59,432 bases of DNA from the NCBI GenBank assembly GCA_023410675.1, contig JAEYPM010000098.1:1-59432 (forward strand), in the 5' to 3' direction. Positions 25,309 through 34,510 of the stretch are shown here, piece by piece (the first letter of the stretch is position 1; every line of letters begins with the position of its first letter). A program made the translations under genes and the position numbers. The notes beneath the pieces were generated by a model that saw nothing but the letters and a program-made list of their open reading frames with translations, was not told the origin of the DNA and searched no databases. Source of the stretch: Bacillota bacterium. Lineage in GTDB: Bacteria; Bacillota; Clostridia; Lachnospirales; Cellulosilyticaceae.

Positions 25309-25662
25309 TTATCTCGTTTTTCTTTCAACTTTTCTTAATGACCGCACTACGAGCTGATCTGAACTTGTGCCTAAGCTAGCAGCTATAGCTGCTGATATTA
25401 CAGCAATTAACTCAAGATCATCCTGACTTTTTGCTTGTTGCTCTTCTATAATAGGCGTTTTTGTATCAGAAGATTCTTTTTGATTTGCTCTTTCTTTTTC
25501 TTGTGTATCCTTTTTAGTATTATTTGCAGACTCTATCTTAGATACTATTTTAGCGATTAACTCTAAAATAACGATCATAATTACTAGTGATGTAAATACA
25601 ACAAAGATACCAATGAGAGCTGTCCCCCATTCTTGCGTAAATACTGCCCATGAATTGTTCAT
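25309..25662 (-). CDS. OadG-like gamma subunit of the decarboxylase
   Basis: One N-terminal membrane helix (residues about 13-37, IGIFVVFTSLVIMIVILELI), then a charged Glu/Lys-rich linker and a C-terminal tail with DDLELIAVISAAIAASLGTSSDQLVVRSLRKVER. This matches the gamma (delta in methylmalonyl-CoA decarboxylase) subunit that anchors the complex and helps assembly. The ATG at 25662 has AAAGGTGG before it; an upstream GTG frame at 25671 is less likely. It is 34 bp from the biotin protein. Confidence 0.85.
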   Translation of the reverse strand: MNNSWAVFTQEWGTALIGIFVVFTSLVIMIVILELIAKIVSKIESANNTKKDTQEKERANQKESSDTKTPIIEEQQAKSQDDLELIAVISAAIAASLGTSSDQLVVRSLRKVERKTR

Positions 25663-25694
25663 GTTAACCACCTTTCTTAAAATGATGGGTGTTA

Positions 25695-27188
25695 TTAATA
25701 TAATGAATCAACTTGTTTTGTTGATAAAACTTCTAAAGCTGCCATAAGTCTTTTTCTTGTAGCCGCTGGTTCAATAATATCATCAATATAGCCTCTTGCG
25801 GCAACAGCATAAGCGCTGCTATTCATCTCTTCAAACTCAGTTATCTTATTAGTCATTGTATTGATTGCATTTTCAGAACTTCTAATCTCTTCATCATACA
25901 TTATCCTAACTGCACATTCTGAATCTAATGCAGAGACTTTTGCTGTTGGCCATGCATAAACATAATCTGCTCCAATATGTTTACTATTCATAGCTACATA
26001 AGCACTACCATAAGCAGTTCCTAAAATAAGGTTAATTTTAGGAACTGTTGCACTAGCAAAAGAATAAGTAAGTTTACTACATTCTTTAATCATACCAAGC
26101 TTTTCAGTTTGTGGTGTAGATTCAAAACGCTCTATATTTGTAAGTGTAATAATAGGAATATTAAAGGCATCGCAAAGTGTCACAAATTGTGTCATCTTCT
26201 TAACTGCTGCATAGTCTGCAACTGGCTCTTTATTTGCAACAATTCCTACTGTAGAACCGTCCATACGTATAAATCCTATAAATGCAGCTTGTCCATATTG
26301 TTTGCTTACTTCTAGATATTCCGAATTATCTGATAAAGAAATAATAATATCTGTTATAGAGTTTTTACCAATTTCAAAATCATTAAGTGATGCATCTGTT
26401 CTATTTAGGTCATCCTCACAGTGATAGCAAGGAGGTTCTTCATTATTATTTGATGGTAGGTATGTAATAAGTGTTCTGATACCTCCAAGTAAATCCTCTT
26501 CTTTTTCTGCAATAAAATGAGCAAGGCCACTTTCTTCTGCATGAATTTTTGCTGACGCAACACTATCAAAACTTGCTGATTTATCATCAAAAGTATTAGG
26601 ACTATTTAAATACATTTTCCCATTATTCGATGCTATAAATACAAAGTCCGAAAGACCAGCAATAAAGGATGCTCCTCCAGCACAATCTCCTAAAATACCA
26701 CAGATTTGCGGAATCACACCAGAAGCTTCTGAAGCTATTTTAAATAGACTACCATAGCCATCTAATGCATCTACATACTCTTGAAGTCTAATACCTGCTG
26801 TATCTATAAGAGAAATAATAGGAACACCCATTTTTATAGCATCTTCATAAGTTCTTACTATTTTTTTAGCATGCATTTCACCTATAGCCCCACCTAGTAC
26901 AGTAGAATCTTGGCTATATACATAAACTAAATTACCTTGAATCGTACCATAACCACATATAACTCCATCGGCTGGTGTTTCTTTATCTTGCATATTAAAG
27001 GCTGTACTTCTGCTTTTAATGAAAGCACCTATTTCGACAAAGCTGTTTTCATCGAGTAAAGACTTAATCCTATCTCTTGCTGTCAGCTTCCCTTTGCTAA
27101 AAGCTTCTTTCTTAGCATCTTCGTTGCAACTATTTTCTATAGCTGCTTTTAAAGATTCTAACTCAGACACTTTTTCTAAAGTACTCAT
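25695..27188 (-). CDS. Acyl-CoA carboxyltransferase subunit of the decarboxylase
   Basis: A crotonase-fold carboxyltransferase (497 residues, the MmdA/PccB size). The first half has GKLTARDRIKSLLDENSFVEIG, SQDSTVLGGAIGEMHAKKI and LIDTAGIRLQ; the second half, EPVADYAAVKKMTQFVTLCDAF. In the middle, where the classic family has a G-P-x-V motif, it reads NGKMYLNSPNTFDDKSASFDSV, so it is a diverged member and the acyl-CoA (methylmalonyl, glutaconyl or other) cannot be told from sequence. It is the first gene of the five-gene operon. The RBS is GGAGGG. An operator-like palindrome lies in its promoter. Confidence 0.85.
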   Translation of the reverse strand: MSTLEKVSELESLKAAIENSCNEDAKKEAFSKGKLTARDRIKSLLDENSFVEIGAFIKSRSTAFNMQDKETPADGVICGYGTIQGNLVYVYSQDSTVLGGAIGEMHAKKIVRTYEDAIKMGVPIISLIDTAGIRLQEYVDALDGYGSLFKIASEASGVIPQICGILGDCAGGASFIAGLSDFVFIASNNGKMYLNSPNTFDDKSASFDSVASAKIHAEESGLAHFIAEKEEDLLGGIRTLITYLPSNNNEEPPCYHCEDDLNRTDASLNDFEIGKNSITDIIISLSDNSEYLEVSKQYGQAAFIGFIRMDGSTVGIVANKEPVADYAAVKKMTQFVTLCDAFNIPIITLTNIERFESTPQTEKLGMIKECSKLTYSFASATVPKINLILGTAYGSAYVAMNSKHIGADYVYAWPTAKVSALDSECAVRIMYDEEIRSSENAINTMTNKITEFEEMNSSAYAVAARGYIDDIIEPAATRKRLMAALEVLSTKQVDSLY

Positions 27189-27233
27189 CTAATACCCTCC
27201 ATTCAAATATTAATTAAAGTGCAAAATCTGCCA

Positions 27234-27260
27234 TTTATATTGTACATGAGTACAAGTCAA
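27234..27260 (-). promoter_or_regulatory. Promoter with palindromic site upstream of the biotin decarboxylase operon
   Basis: On the minus strand TTGACT (27260-27255) and TATAAA (27239-27234) stand 15 bp apart, a little short. The spacer is filled by the dyad TTGTAC-TCAT-GTACAA (27255-27240), which looks like an operator. The start codon of the first gene follows 46 nt later. Confidence 0.5.
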
Positions 27261-27362
27261 TATTCAAGTTATTATCCAATATTTTCCCTAATAATTTGCT
27301 AATTAATAATTTATTGTTTTACTATTTTGCTTATAATATATTATAAATCAATTAAAATATAA

Positions 27363-28088
27363 TCAATATTCCGACATTTTTTCACTTGCATTTTTCAAGT
27401 ATTTTAATTCTTCTTTGGTAAGCTCTCTATAATCTCCTATTTTTAAATTTTCTAATTTTATAGTGCCAATAGCTATGCGTTTCAGTTCTAAAACCTCATG
27501 ATTTACAGCCTCACACATTTTTCTAATTTGCCTATTACGTCCTTCATGAATCGTAATATTTAACACTGTAGACACTTGGTTTTCTTTTATCAGTTGTACC
27601 TTGGCAGGTGCAGTTTTCTTATCATCTATATATACTCCCTGAGCGAGCCTTGTTAGATCCTTTGATGTTACCTTACCTTTTACTTTAACTTGATAGGTTT
27701 TATCAATATTGTGCTTAGGATGTGTCAGCTCATAGGTTAGCTGACCGTCATTAGTCAGAATCAGTAGTCCTGATGTATTATAATCTAGTCTTCCTACTGG
27801 AAAGACTCTATTTTCTGTATCTTTTATAAGATCCATAACGGTAGGTCTTTGTTTTTCATCTTTTACAGTTGTTACATATCCAGTAGGTTTATTAAGAAGG
27901 TAATATACATAATTATTTTTTAATTTGATCAGTTTATTATCGAAGATTACCTTATCATTATCTTCAACTTTTCTTCCAAGCTCATTTACTGTTTCACCAT
28001 TGATCTTCACTCTACCTTCAAGAATATATTGTTCACACACTCTTCTTGAACCAATTCCTGCAGTCGCTAAATATTTTTGCAGACGCAT
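27363..28088 (-). CDS. rluB: 23S rRNA pseudouridine synthase, RluB/RsuA family
   Basis: An N-terminal S4 RNA-binding domain (about residues 1-60, MRLQKYLATAGIGSRRVCEQ) followed by the RsuA-type catalytic domain with GRLDYNTSGLLILTNDG, whose Asp is the nucleophile, and the later GRNRQIRKM. At 241 residues it is a standard-sized enzyme. It follows the dacF-like gene by 22 bp and is part of the scpB-dac-rluB block seen in many Clostridia. The RBS is AGGGGG. Confidence 0.93.
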   Translation of the reverse strand: MRLQKYLATAGIGSRRVCEQYILEGRVKINGETVNELGRKVEDNDKVIFDNKLIKLKNNYVYYLLNKPTGYVTTVKDEKQRPTVMDLIKDTENRVFPVGRLDYNTSGLLILTNDGQLTYELTHPKHNIDKTYQVKVKGKVTSKDLTRLAQGVYIDDKKTAPAKVQLIKENQVSTVLNITIHEGRNRQIRKMCEAVNHEVLELKRIAIGTIKLENLKIGDYRELTKEELKYLKNASEKMSEY

Positions 28089-28110
28089 ATTTTTCCCCCT
28101 ATATCATTAT

Positions 28111-29262
28111 TTATCTGCTTTTTTTTCTAAACAATTTTCTAATTTTATCCATCAAATTAGCTTTTTCTATATCATTTGCCGCGGTCAATTGTGCCTGTCC
28201 AACAACTACGTGATCACATATAATGTCTACCCTACCTATAACATCTCCTTTTGCTATCGGTGCCTCAACTTCTATAGGAGCTGTGTTTTTATAAACAAGT
28301 TCTTCTTTTTCTTGTTTGGTTAGTGGCAATGTTATTTTTGCATTACAGTCTAGTGCTAAATAATCCTCTTTACCCTCTTTTACTTTAACCTCATGCATAC
28401 CTTGGGATGGTTCTAATACAATATACTTCTTATAGTTTTCAAAACCATAATTCATCAGTGTCATTACATCTTTATATTTTTGAGATTTTCCATTTTGTCC
28501 CCATCCAGCTGCTAATGCAACGCCAATAAGCTGCATATCATCTCTTTTTGCAGAACCTACAAAACAATGGCCTGCCTTTGAAGTAAAACCTGTTTTCATC
28601 CCATTTGCTCCATTATAACTGTATAAGAATCTATTCTTATTTTGTAAAGCATGTTGTTTACTTCCTTCAGTAGCTTTTGTAGGTATTGTAATGCTTTGGG
28701 TATTTATTATTTCTAGTAACTTGGGATTTTCTAGAGCCTTAGCTGCTATTAATGCTAAATCATAAGCTGTCGTATAGTGTGCCTCTGAATCAAGACCACT
28801 TGGTGTCTCAAAACTTGTATTTTCTGCTCCTAACTCATGTGCTCTTTGTGTCATCATCGCACAAAACTCTTCTACACTTCCTCCAATATGCTCTGCGATA
28901 GCTACTGCTGTATCATTATGAGATTCTAACATTAGAGAATATAAAAGATCTCCTAATCTTTGTTTTTCACCAGCCATAAGATTAAGTTTTACTTTAGGAG
29001 CACGTGCCGCTCTTTTTGATACTGTTACAATATCGTCTAAATTTCCTTTTTCCAATGCCATAAGGCATGTCATAATTTTGGTGGTACTTGCCATAGCAAG
29101 CTGCTTTTCAGCATCCTTTTGATATAAAATACGTTTACTGTCTTGTTCTATTAGAACAGCTCCCTTAGAATTAATCTTATCCTTTGGAAGCTGGGTTGCT
29201 AAAAGAACGTGATTCATTGAAAGTACTATTAATAGTATAGAAATTAATTTTGTGTGTTTCAT
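28111..29262 (-). CDS. D-alanyl-D-alanine carboxypeptidase, DacF-like, copy 1
   Basis: A penicillin-binding serine peptidase that trims D-Ala from peptidoglycan stem peptides. Signal-peptide-like N-terminus (residues 1-22), then the catalytic SxxK motif STTK, SHN as SxN (MLESHNDTAVA), and KTG in MKTGFTSKAGHC, all present. The C-terminal beta domain ends in a basic amphipathic helix (MDKIRKLFRKKS), the usual membrane anchor of PBP5-type enzymes. It has 383 residues. It is paralogous to the gene at 30952 and stands on the other side of scpAB. The RBS is AGGAG. Confidence 0.93.
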   Translation of the reverse strand: MKHTKLISILLIVLSMNHVLLATQLPKDKINSKGAVLIEQDSKRILYQKDAEKQLAMASTTKIMTCLMALEKGNLDDIVTVSKRAARAPKVKLNLMAGEKQRLGDLLYSLMLESHNDTAVAIAEHIGGSVEEFCAMMTQRAHELGAENTSFETPSGLDSEAHYTTAYDLALIAAKALENPKLLEIINTQSITIPTKATEGSKQHALQNKNRFLYSYNGANGMKTGFTSKAGHCFVGSAKRDDMQLIGVALAAGWGQNGKSQKYKDVMTLMNYGFENYKKYIVLEPSQGMHEVKVKEGKEDYLALDCNAKITLPLTKQEKEELVYKNTAPIEVEAPIAKGDVIGRVDIICDHVVVGQAQLTAANDIEKANLMDKIRKLFRKKSR

Positions 29263-29342
29263 TGTTTCACTCCTATATGTTTCATTAACAATGCTTAATT
29301 GCTATACTAAAAATCATCCCTCACTTTACTCCATTTTATTCA

Positions 29343-30008
29343 TTATTCTTTATTATCTTCCTCTTCATCTCCTTTATCTTCTTCATTTCTCTCTCCATAT
29401 ACTGCTTCGTCACCATTTTCATATAATTCATCTACTTCTTCATACTCTTCCTGATAATTTATTTGCGATTTTATTTCTTTCTTAAACACCTCAATCAGTT
29501 CTTCTTTTACTTTTGGAAGTTCACTTATGTTTTTAAAACCAAAGTGCCTTAAGAATGTATCTGTCGTTCCAAAAAGAATAGGTCTTCCTATAGTATTCAG
29601 TCTACCCGCTTCTTCAACAAGACCATATTCTACTAGTCTATTTATTGCATGATCACTTCGCACCCCTCTTATGTCATCTATTTGGGTCCTAGTAATAGGT
29701 TGAGAATACGCAATAATTGATAAGGTTTCAAGAAGTGATTGAGTGACTAGCTTTTTTACAGGCTTCTGTTTTAATTTTTGGATATACTCAAAATTTTGAG
29801 GGCATGTACACATTTGATAAGCATCATTAATTTCTTGTATTTGTATCCCACTATTACTCTCTTTATAGTCTTGATTCATCTTTCGAATGGTTATATGTAT
29901 TGTAATTTCTTCAACATTGCATACTTCACATAGCCTGTGAACGGATATACTATCTCCTGAAAAAAATAATAATGATTCTAATATACTTTCCAAATTTGAT
30001 TTAACCAT
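29343..30008 (-). CDS. scpB: Segregation and condensation protein B
   Basis: The winged-helix kleisin partner that works with ScpA and SMC in chromosome condensation. The two winged-helix regions are LESILESLLFFSGDSISVHRLCEVC at the start and SLLETLSIIAYSQPITRTQIDDIRGVRSDHAINRLVEYGLVEE in the middle. The C-terminal 40 residues are strongly acidic (EEYEEVDELYENGDEAV), longer than in short homologues. It overlaps scpA by 8 nt. The RBS lies within scpA. Confidence 0.93.
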   Translation of the reverse strand: MVKSNLESILESLLFFSGDSISVHRLCEVCNVEEITIHITIRKMNQDYKESNSGIQIQEINDAYQMCTCPQNFEYIQKLKQKPVKKLVTQSLLETLSIIAYSQPITRTQIDDIRGVRSDHAINRLVEYGLVEEAGRLNTIGRPILFGTTDTFLRHFGFKNISELPKVKEELIEVFKKEIKSQINYQEEYEEVDELYENGDEAVYGERNEEDKGDEEEDNKE

Positions 30009-30759
30009 CTATACCTGTCCCCTTTATTTCTATATCTTCTAATGGTCCTTTTTGGTAGATTAATATCTTCTTTTTATGTACAAGTTCCAGTATAGCCATA
30101 AACGTAACAATTAACTCCATTTTAGGCATTCTAATAGAACATATCTCAGAAAAACTAAATTCACTTCTTAGCTTTACAAGATCCATAATATAGCGACTCT
30201 TTTCCTCAACTGTGTATGTGTCTCTTTTTAAAATATCATAATCAATCTGCTTACTTGGGGGTGTGACCAGTTTTTGTTGCCTCAGTATCGTTTCAAAAGC
30301 TTCATACAGTTTATCCAGTGATACGTCTTTTAATATATCATCTGGATTTAATTTGATATCTGGAATATCTAAGTGGGCTTCTGTATCTCTAAAACAATAA
30401 ATATCTGAATTTTGTTGCCTTTCATCTAACTTCTCAGTAACATATTTTATTTTTTTATACTCTAATAGCTTCATCATAAGCTCATGTCTTGGATCTTCAT
30501 CTTCTTTTTCATCCTCGGCTGATTTTTTTGGTTTTGGGAGAAGCATCTTTGACTTTAAATAAATGAGGGTTGCAGCCATAACAATAAACTCACTTGTTTG
30601 CTCAAGTTCATCCTTATCTGCATGAGCTAAATAGTCTAGATACTGATCTGTAATAGATGATATTTCAATATTATCTATGCTCATTTTATTTTTTTCTATA
30701 AGATAGAGTAATAGATCAAGTGGTCCTTCAAAATCATTGAGTTTAAATGTTGCCGACAC
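30001..30759 (-). CDS. scpA: Segregation and condensation protein A, kleisin
   Basis: Kleisin subunit of the SMC complex, bridging the SMC heads. The N-terminal FEGPLDLLLYLIEKNKMSIDNIEISSITDQYLDY is the diagnostic segment, and the C-terminal winged-helix part (SFSEICSIRMPKMELIVTFMAILELVHKKKI) matches the family. The start is a GTG at 30759 behind AAGGAG at good spacing; an upstream GTG at 30768 overlaps that RBS. It precedes and overlaps scpB by 8 nt, the normal gene order. Confidence 0.94.
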   Translation of the reverse strand: MSATFKLNDFEGPLDLLLYLIEKNKMSIDNIEISSITDQYLDYLAHADKDELEQTSEFIVMAATLIYLKSKMLLPKPKKSAEDEKEDEDPRHELMMKLLEYKKIKYVTEKLDERQQNSDIYCFRDTEAHLDIPDIKLNPDDILKDVSLDKLYEAFETILRQQKLVTPPSKQIDYDILKRDTYTVEEKSRYIMDLVKLRSEFSFSEICSIRMPKMELIVTFMAILELVHKKKILIYQKGPLEDIEIKGTGIDG

Positions 30760-30909
30760 TATCTTCACTCCTTATATTTTTTAGAGAACTCACATAATAA
30801 TCCATCAGTAATCTGTGAATTCATAAAAAAATAACGATAAAATTACCATTTTAGTTTATAATTTGTTTGCTATTAATGCAAGAGTTATAAGGGATTTTCT
30901 AAAGAAATC

Positions 30910-30946
30910 AAGGCATAAAAAGTCACTCCCTGACTTATTATGCCTT
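30910..30946 (-). terminator. Terminator after dacF
   Basis: A stem of AAGGCATAA/TTATGCCTT with an inner AGTCA/TGACT helix (30910-30946), only 6 nt from the dacF stop codon. On the minus strand it is followed by a T-rich stretch. Confidence 0.7.
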
Positions 30947-30951
30947 AAATC

Positions 30952-32142
30952 TTACTCTTTCATGTCAAAAAATCTTTTTAAAGTGTATGGAATCATATCC
31001 CCTAACTTTGCTTTGCCTACATCAAATGCTGCAACAAGCTTATCCTCCCCTACTACATTTCCATCGAGGGAATAAACGATTGTGCCTATCTCATCCCCTT
31101 TAGCAATAGGGGCAATAGGCAAAGTATCATATTTTACTTCATAGGTTACCTTACTCTCAGAATTACCTTTAGGAAGTACAAAAGATTTTGTTTGAGCTAC
31201 AGCAAGTTCAATTAATTTTTTGTCTCCTTTTTTAACAGGTATTCTTGCTACTATAGTACCTATCTGTGGACCTGATTTTACCATATAGTTTGCAAAACCG
31301 TAATCAAGGAGTTGTGCAGCTTCTCTAAAACGTATTTTCCCATCTGCTGCAGCCATGACTACTGCTATTAAATGTATGCCATCCCTGCTTGCAGTAGCAC
31401 TTACACAATGTTTTGCTTCAGGAGTGTAGCCTGTTTTAAGACCTGTTATTCCTCTATACCATTTAATCATTTTATTAGTATTTGTAAGACCAAATTCAGT
31501 TTCCCCTTTTCTTGTCTTATGTGTTATTGTGTCCATCCAAATGGTGAGGGTTTTAGTTATATCAGGATATTTATTCATTAGTTCTCTTGACATAATGGCA
31601 ATATCTTTAGCTGTTGAAATATGACCTTCTTCATGCAGTCCACATGCATTTTTAAATACTGTATTTTCCATTCCTAATTCTCTTGCTTTCTTGTTCATCA
31701 TCTCAACAAATTGTTCTTCGCTTCCACCAATATATTCGCCCATAGCTACTGCTGCATCATTTGCTGAAGCGATAGCTATGCACTTGACAAGATCTCGTAC
31801 TTTTTGTTCTTCACCTGGTTCCATGAATACTTGTGAACCACCCATATGTGCTGCATGCTCACTAATTGTTACAGTATCATCCCATGTGATTTTACCAGCT
31901 TGAATTGCATCGTGAATAAGTAGTAAGGTCATAATTTTAGTAATACTAGCAGGTGGAAGCTGTAGGGCTGAATTATTCTCTAAAAGTATTTTCCCACTTG
32001 AAGCTTCCATAAGCACATAACTTTTTGCTGTAGCTGCTATTTTTCTTTCCTCAGCTTTCTGAGGAGCCGCAAAAATACTTATGTTAGATATAATAAGTGT
32101 ACATACCAGAATACTTAATAAAAATGACTTTCTTTTTAGCAT
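30952..32142 (-). CDS. dacF: D-alanyl-D-alanine carboxypeptidase DacF, copy 2
   Basis: A PBP5-like peptidase of 396 residues with a signal peptide (about 1-25), the SITK catalytic motif, SANDAAVA (SxN) and the KTG motif in LKTGYTPEAKHCV. The C-terminal domain ends in an amphipathic helix (LKRFFDMKE). The gene follows punA and deoB, as in the Bacillus deoB-punA-dacF operon, where DacF acts in the forespore; that sporulation role is inferred from synteny. The RBS is AAAGGAGG. Confidence 0.93.
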   Translation of the reverse strand: MLKRKSFLLSILVCTLIISNISIFAAPQKAEERKIAATAKSYVLMEASSGKILLENNSALQLPPASITKIMTLLLIHDAIQAGKITWDDTVTISEHAAHMGGSQVFMEPGEEQKVRDLVKCIAIASANDAAVAMGEYIGGSEEQFVEMMNKKARELGMENTVFKNACGLHEEGHISTAKDIAIMSRELMNKYPDITKTLTIWMDTITHKTRKGETEFGLTNTNKMIKWYRGITGLKTGYTPEAKHCVSATASRDGIHLIAVVMAAADGKIRFREAAQLLDYGFANYMVKSGPQIGTIVARIPVKKGDKKLIELAVAQTKSFVLPKGNSESKVTYEVKYDTLPIAPIAKGDEIGTIVYSLDGNVVGEDKLVAAFDVGKAKLGDMIPYTLKRFFDMKE

Positions 32143-32335
32143 ATCAAGTCCTCCTTTATCTATGTATTTCTAGTATTTGTCACTTTAATAAAATTATACT
32201 TTTATTTTTAGCATTTTCTACTTTAATACACTTTAAGTTTGAATTTATATTCCCTATTCCTACTCACACTTAGTGCTAAAGCTGATTGGTCAATCTTCTA
32301 CATAATTATTTAAAATATTTTCTTTATCTTCAAGT

Positions 32336-32385
32336 GATATGCCCCCAATAAGTTAGATTTTTAGGCTACTTATTGGGGGCATATC
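32336..32385. repeat. Strong 18-bp hairpin after punA without a T-run
   Basis: A perfect 18-bp inverted repeat (arms 32336-32353 and 32368-32385, with a GCCCCC/GGGGGC core) with a 14-nt loop begins 17 nt after the punA stop. Downstream on the minus strand there is no poly-T tract, so it may act as a terminator variant or as an mRNA-stabilising end rather than a classical one. Confidence 0.7.
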
Positions 32386-32402
32386 CTAAATATTGCAACT
32401 TT

Positions 32403-33224
32403 TTATAACGCAGTTACTATATTTTCAACTAAGCTTACAAAAACATTTTTAATTATATTGGAACTTTCAATAACCTCCTCATGGCATAGTGGCTGATCTA
32501 AAATGCCCGCTGCCATATTCGTAAGACAAGATATTCCTAAGACCTTGATACCACTATGATTAGCTACTATTACCTCTGGAACTGTACTCATACCTACTGC
32601 ATCAGCACCTAATAAGCGTGCCATCCTAACTTCTGCAGGTGTTTCATAGGAAGGTCCTGTAAATCCCATATATATACCTTCTCTGATAACACAATTTATC
32701 TTTTTTGCTTCATCTTTAGCTATACTTATAAGCTTTCTATCATACGCTTCTGACATATCTGGGAATCTTGTGCCAAATTCTCTAAAATTAGGGCCTATAA
32801 GCGGATTAGTACCCATCATATTAATATGATCTGTAATAATCATCAGTTCCCCTTGGTGATATTTTTCATTCACACATCCTGCTGCATTGCTAACTATTAA
32901 TATTTCTATTCCTATTTTCTTTAATACTCTTATGGGATAGGTTACTTGCTCCATTAAGTACCCTTCATAAAAATGAAATCGACCTTGCATGGCTATTATG
33001 GTTTTGTTACCTAAACTACCATATATGAGTTGTCCTTTATGTCCTTCAACTGTAGTTTTTGGAAAATGCGGAATCGTATCATAAGGTATTTCCACTTTAT
33101 TTTCTATATGATTGACTAAGTCTCCTAAACCAGATCCTAAGATAATTGCTATTTTGGGAGGCTGTTTTATCTTCGTCATTATATAATTCATTGATTCACT
33201 AATCTTATCTAATGTTTGTTTCAT
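32403..33224 (-). CDS. punA: Purine nucleoside phosphorylase
   Basis: A trimeric PNP (273 residues) that phosphorolyses guanosine and inosine. The motifs are LGSGLGDL for phosphate binding, GRFHFYEGYLMEQVTYPIRVLKKIG and the base-binding GFTGPSYETPAEVRMARLLGADAVGMSTVPE, with conserved SNAAG. The start is MKQTLDK after AAAGAGGT. It is 20 bp from deoB, with which it forms a nucleoside salvage pair. Confidence 0.95.
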   Translation of the reverse strand: MKQTLDKISESMNYIMTKIKQPPKIAIILGSGLGDLVNHIENKVEIPYDTIPHFPKTTVEGHKGQLIYGSLGNKTIIAMQGRFHFYEGYLMEQVTYPIRVLKKIGIEILIVSNAAGCVNEKYHQGELMIITDHINMMGTNPLIGPNFREFGTRFPDMSEAYDRKLISIAKDEAKKINCVIREGIYMGFTGPSYETPAEVRMARLLGADAVGMSTVPEVIVANHSGIKVLGISCLTNMAAGILDQPLCHEEVIESSNIIKNVFVSLVENIVTAL

Positions 33225-33244
33225 AAAGCACCTCTTTCTTATGT

Positions 33245-34414
33245 CTATTTAAGTATATCTTTTACAAAGCTACTTCCTATGGGCAAAGAAGGTAATTCAA
33301 AATATTCAGCCACTGTCTGTCCTATATCAGCAAAAGATGTTCTTGTTCCTAAGTCATTATTTTGCTTAACCCTATGTCCAAAGACAAGTAAAGGAACATA
33401 TTCTCTTGTATGATCTGTCCCAGGTATTGTAGGATCACAACCATGATCTGCTGTAATAATTAGAATATCTTCTTCTTTCATCTCGTTAATAATACGCGGA
33501 AGCTCCTTGTCAAATTCTTCCAGTCCTTTTCCATAGTTTAAATAATCATTCCTATGTCCCCACTTCATATCAAAGTCCACTAAATTTGTAAATATAATAC
33601 CCGATTGATATTCTTTCATATATTCTAAAGTCGCACAAATACCTTCTAAGTTACTTTTTGTATGCTTTGCATAGGTAATACCCTCTTTTGCAAAAATATC
33701 CTCTATTTTACCCACTGCCGCAACCAAAACGTTATTTTGCTTAGCAAGAGAAAGTAAATTTGGAGTGGGAGGAACTACTGCATAGTCTCTTCTGTTTGTT
33801 GTACGTGTAAAATTTCCTTCTTCTCCAATAAAAGGTCTTGCTATTACTCTACCAACTTCATGCTCTCCAACTAGAATTTCTCTCGCAGCTTCACAAATAG
33901 CATAGAGTTCATTTAATGGAATGATTTCTTCATGGGCTGCAATCTGAAATACGCTATCTGCTGATGTATAAACAATGGGAAAACCTGTTTTTACATGCTC
34001 ATTTCCAAGTTCTTCTATAATTGTTGTTCCTGATGCAGGATAATTGCCTATCACTTTTCTACCTATTTTGTTTTCTAAGGCTGTAATAATTTCTTTTGGA
34101 AACCCATTTAGATAAGTTGGAAACGGAGTCTTTGTATAAATGCCTATCATTTCCCAATGTCCAGTTGTTGTATCTTTGCCACTGGATAGTTCTGCTAAAC
34201 GTGCAAATGATCCTAAAGAATCATTAAATCTTGGAACTTCTTTCATTCCCTCAATATTACCTAGACCAAGCTGAATCATATTTTTTAAATCTAAATCCTT
34301 ACATTTGGTGTAGACATGTGCTAATGTATTTGCATGCTCATCGCCATATAATGCTGCATCCTCCATAGCTCCCATTCCAACACTATCTAAGACAATCCAT
34401 ATAACTCTTTTCAT
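33245..34414 (-). CDS. deoB: Phosphopentomutase
   Basis: Interconverts ribose 1- and 5-phosphate after purine nucleoside phosphorolysis. An alkaline-phosphatase-superfamily enzyme: MKRVIWIVLDSVGMGAMEDA starts the metal site, the GKDTTTGHWEM loop carries the phospho-Thr, and ITADHGCDPTIPGTDHTREYVP closes the metal site. The start is the ATG at 34414 (AAGGTAGGTG RBS, 389 residues) rather than the upstream 34459. It directly precedes punA in the operon. Confidence 0.94.
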   Translation of the reverse strand: MKRVIWIVLDSVGMGAMEDAALYGDEHANTLAHVYTKCKDLDLKNMIQLGLGNIEGMKEVPRFNDSLGSFARLAELSSGKDTTTGHWEMIGIYTKTPFPTYLNGFPKEIITALENKIGRKVIGNYPASGTTIIEELGNEHVKTGFPIVYTSADSVFQIAAHEEIIPLNELYAICEAAREILVGEHEVGRVIARPFIGEEGNFTRTTNRRDYAVVPPTPNLLSLAKQNNVLVAAVGKIEDIFAKEGITYAKHTKSNLEGICATLEYMKEYQSGIIFTNLVDFDMKWGHRNDYLNYGKGLEEFDKELPRIINEMKEEDILIITADHGCDPTIPGTDHTREYVPLLVFGHRVKQNNDLGTRTSFADIGQTVAEYFELPSLPIGSSFVKDILK

Positions 34415-34444
34415 TGCCACACCTACCTTTGCTTTTATTATCGA

Positions 34445-34499
34445 AAATAAAAACCTCAACTATTTGATTATACAATTTATCTAATCAATAATCGAGGTT
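34445..34499 (-). terminator. Terminator after xerD
   Basis: The minus strand has AACCTC...GAGGTT (34494-34499 with 34452-34457), an inner TTGATTA/TAATCAA helix, and a T-rich tail right after, close to the xerD stop. Confidence 0.65.
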
Positions 34500-34510
34500 A
34501 TATAGAACTA

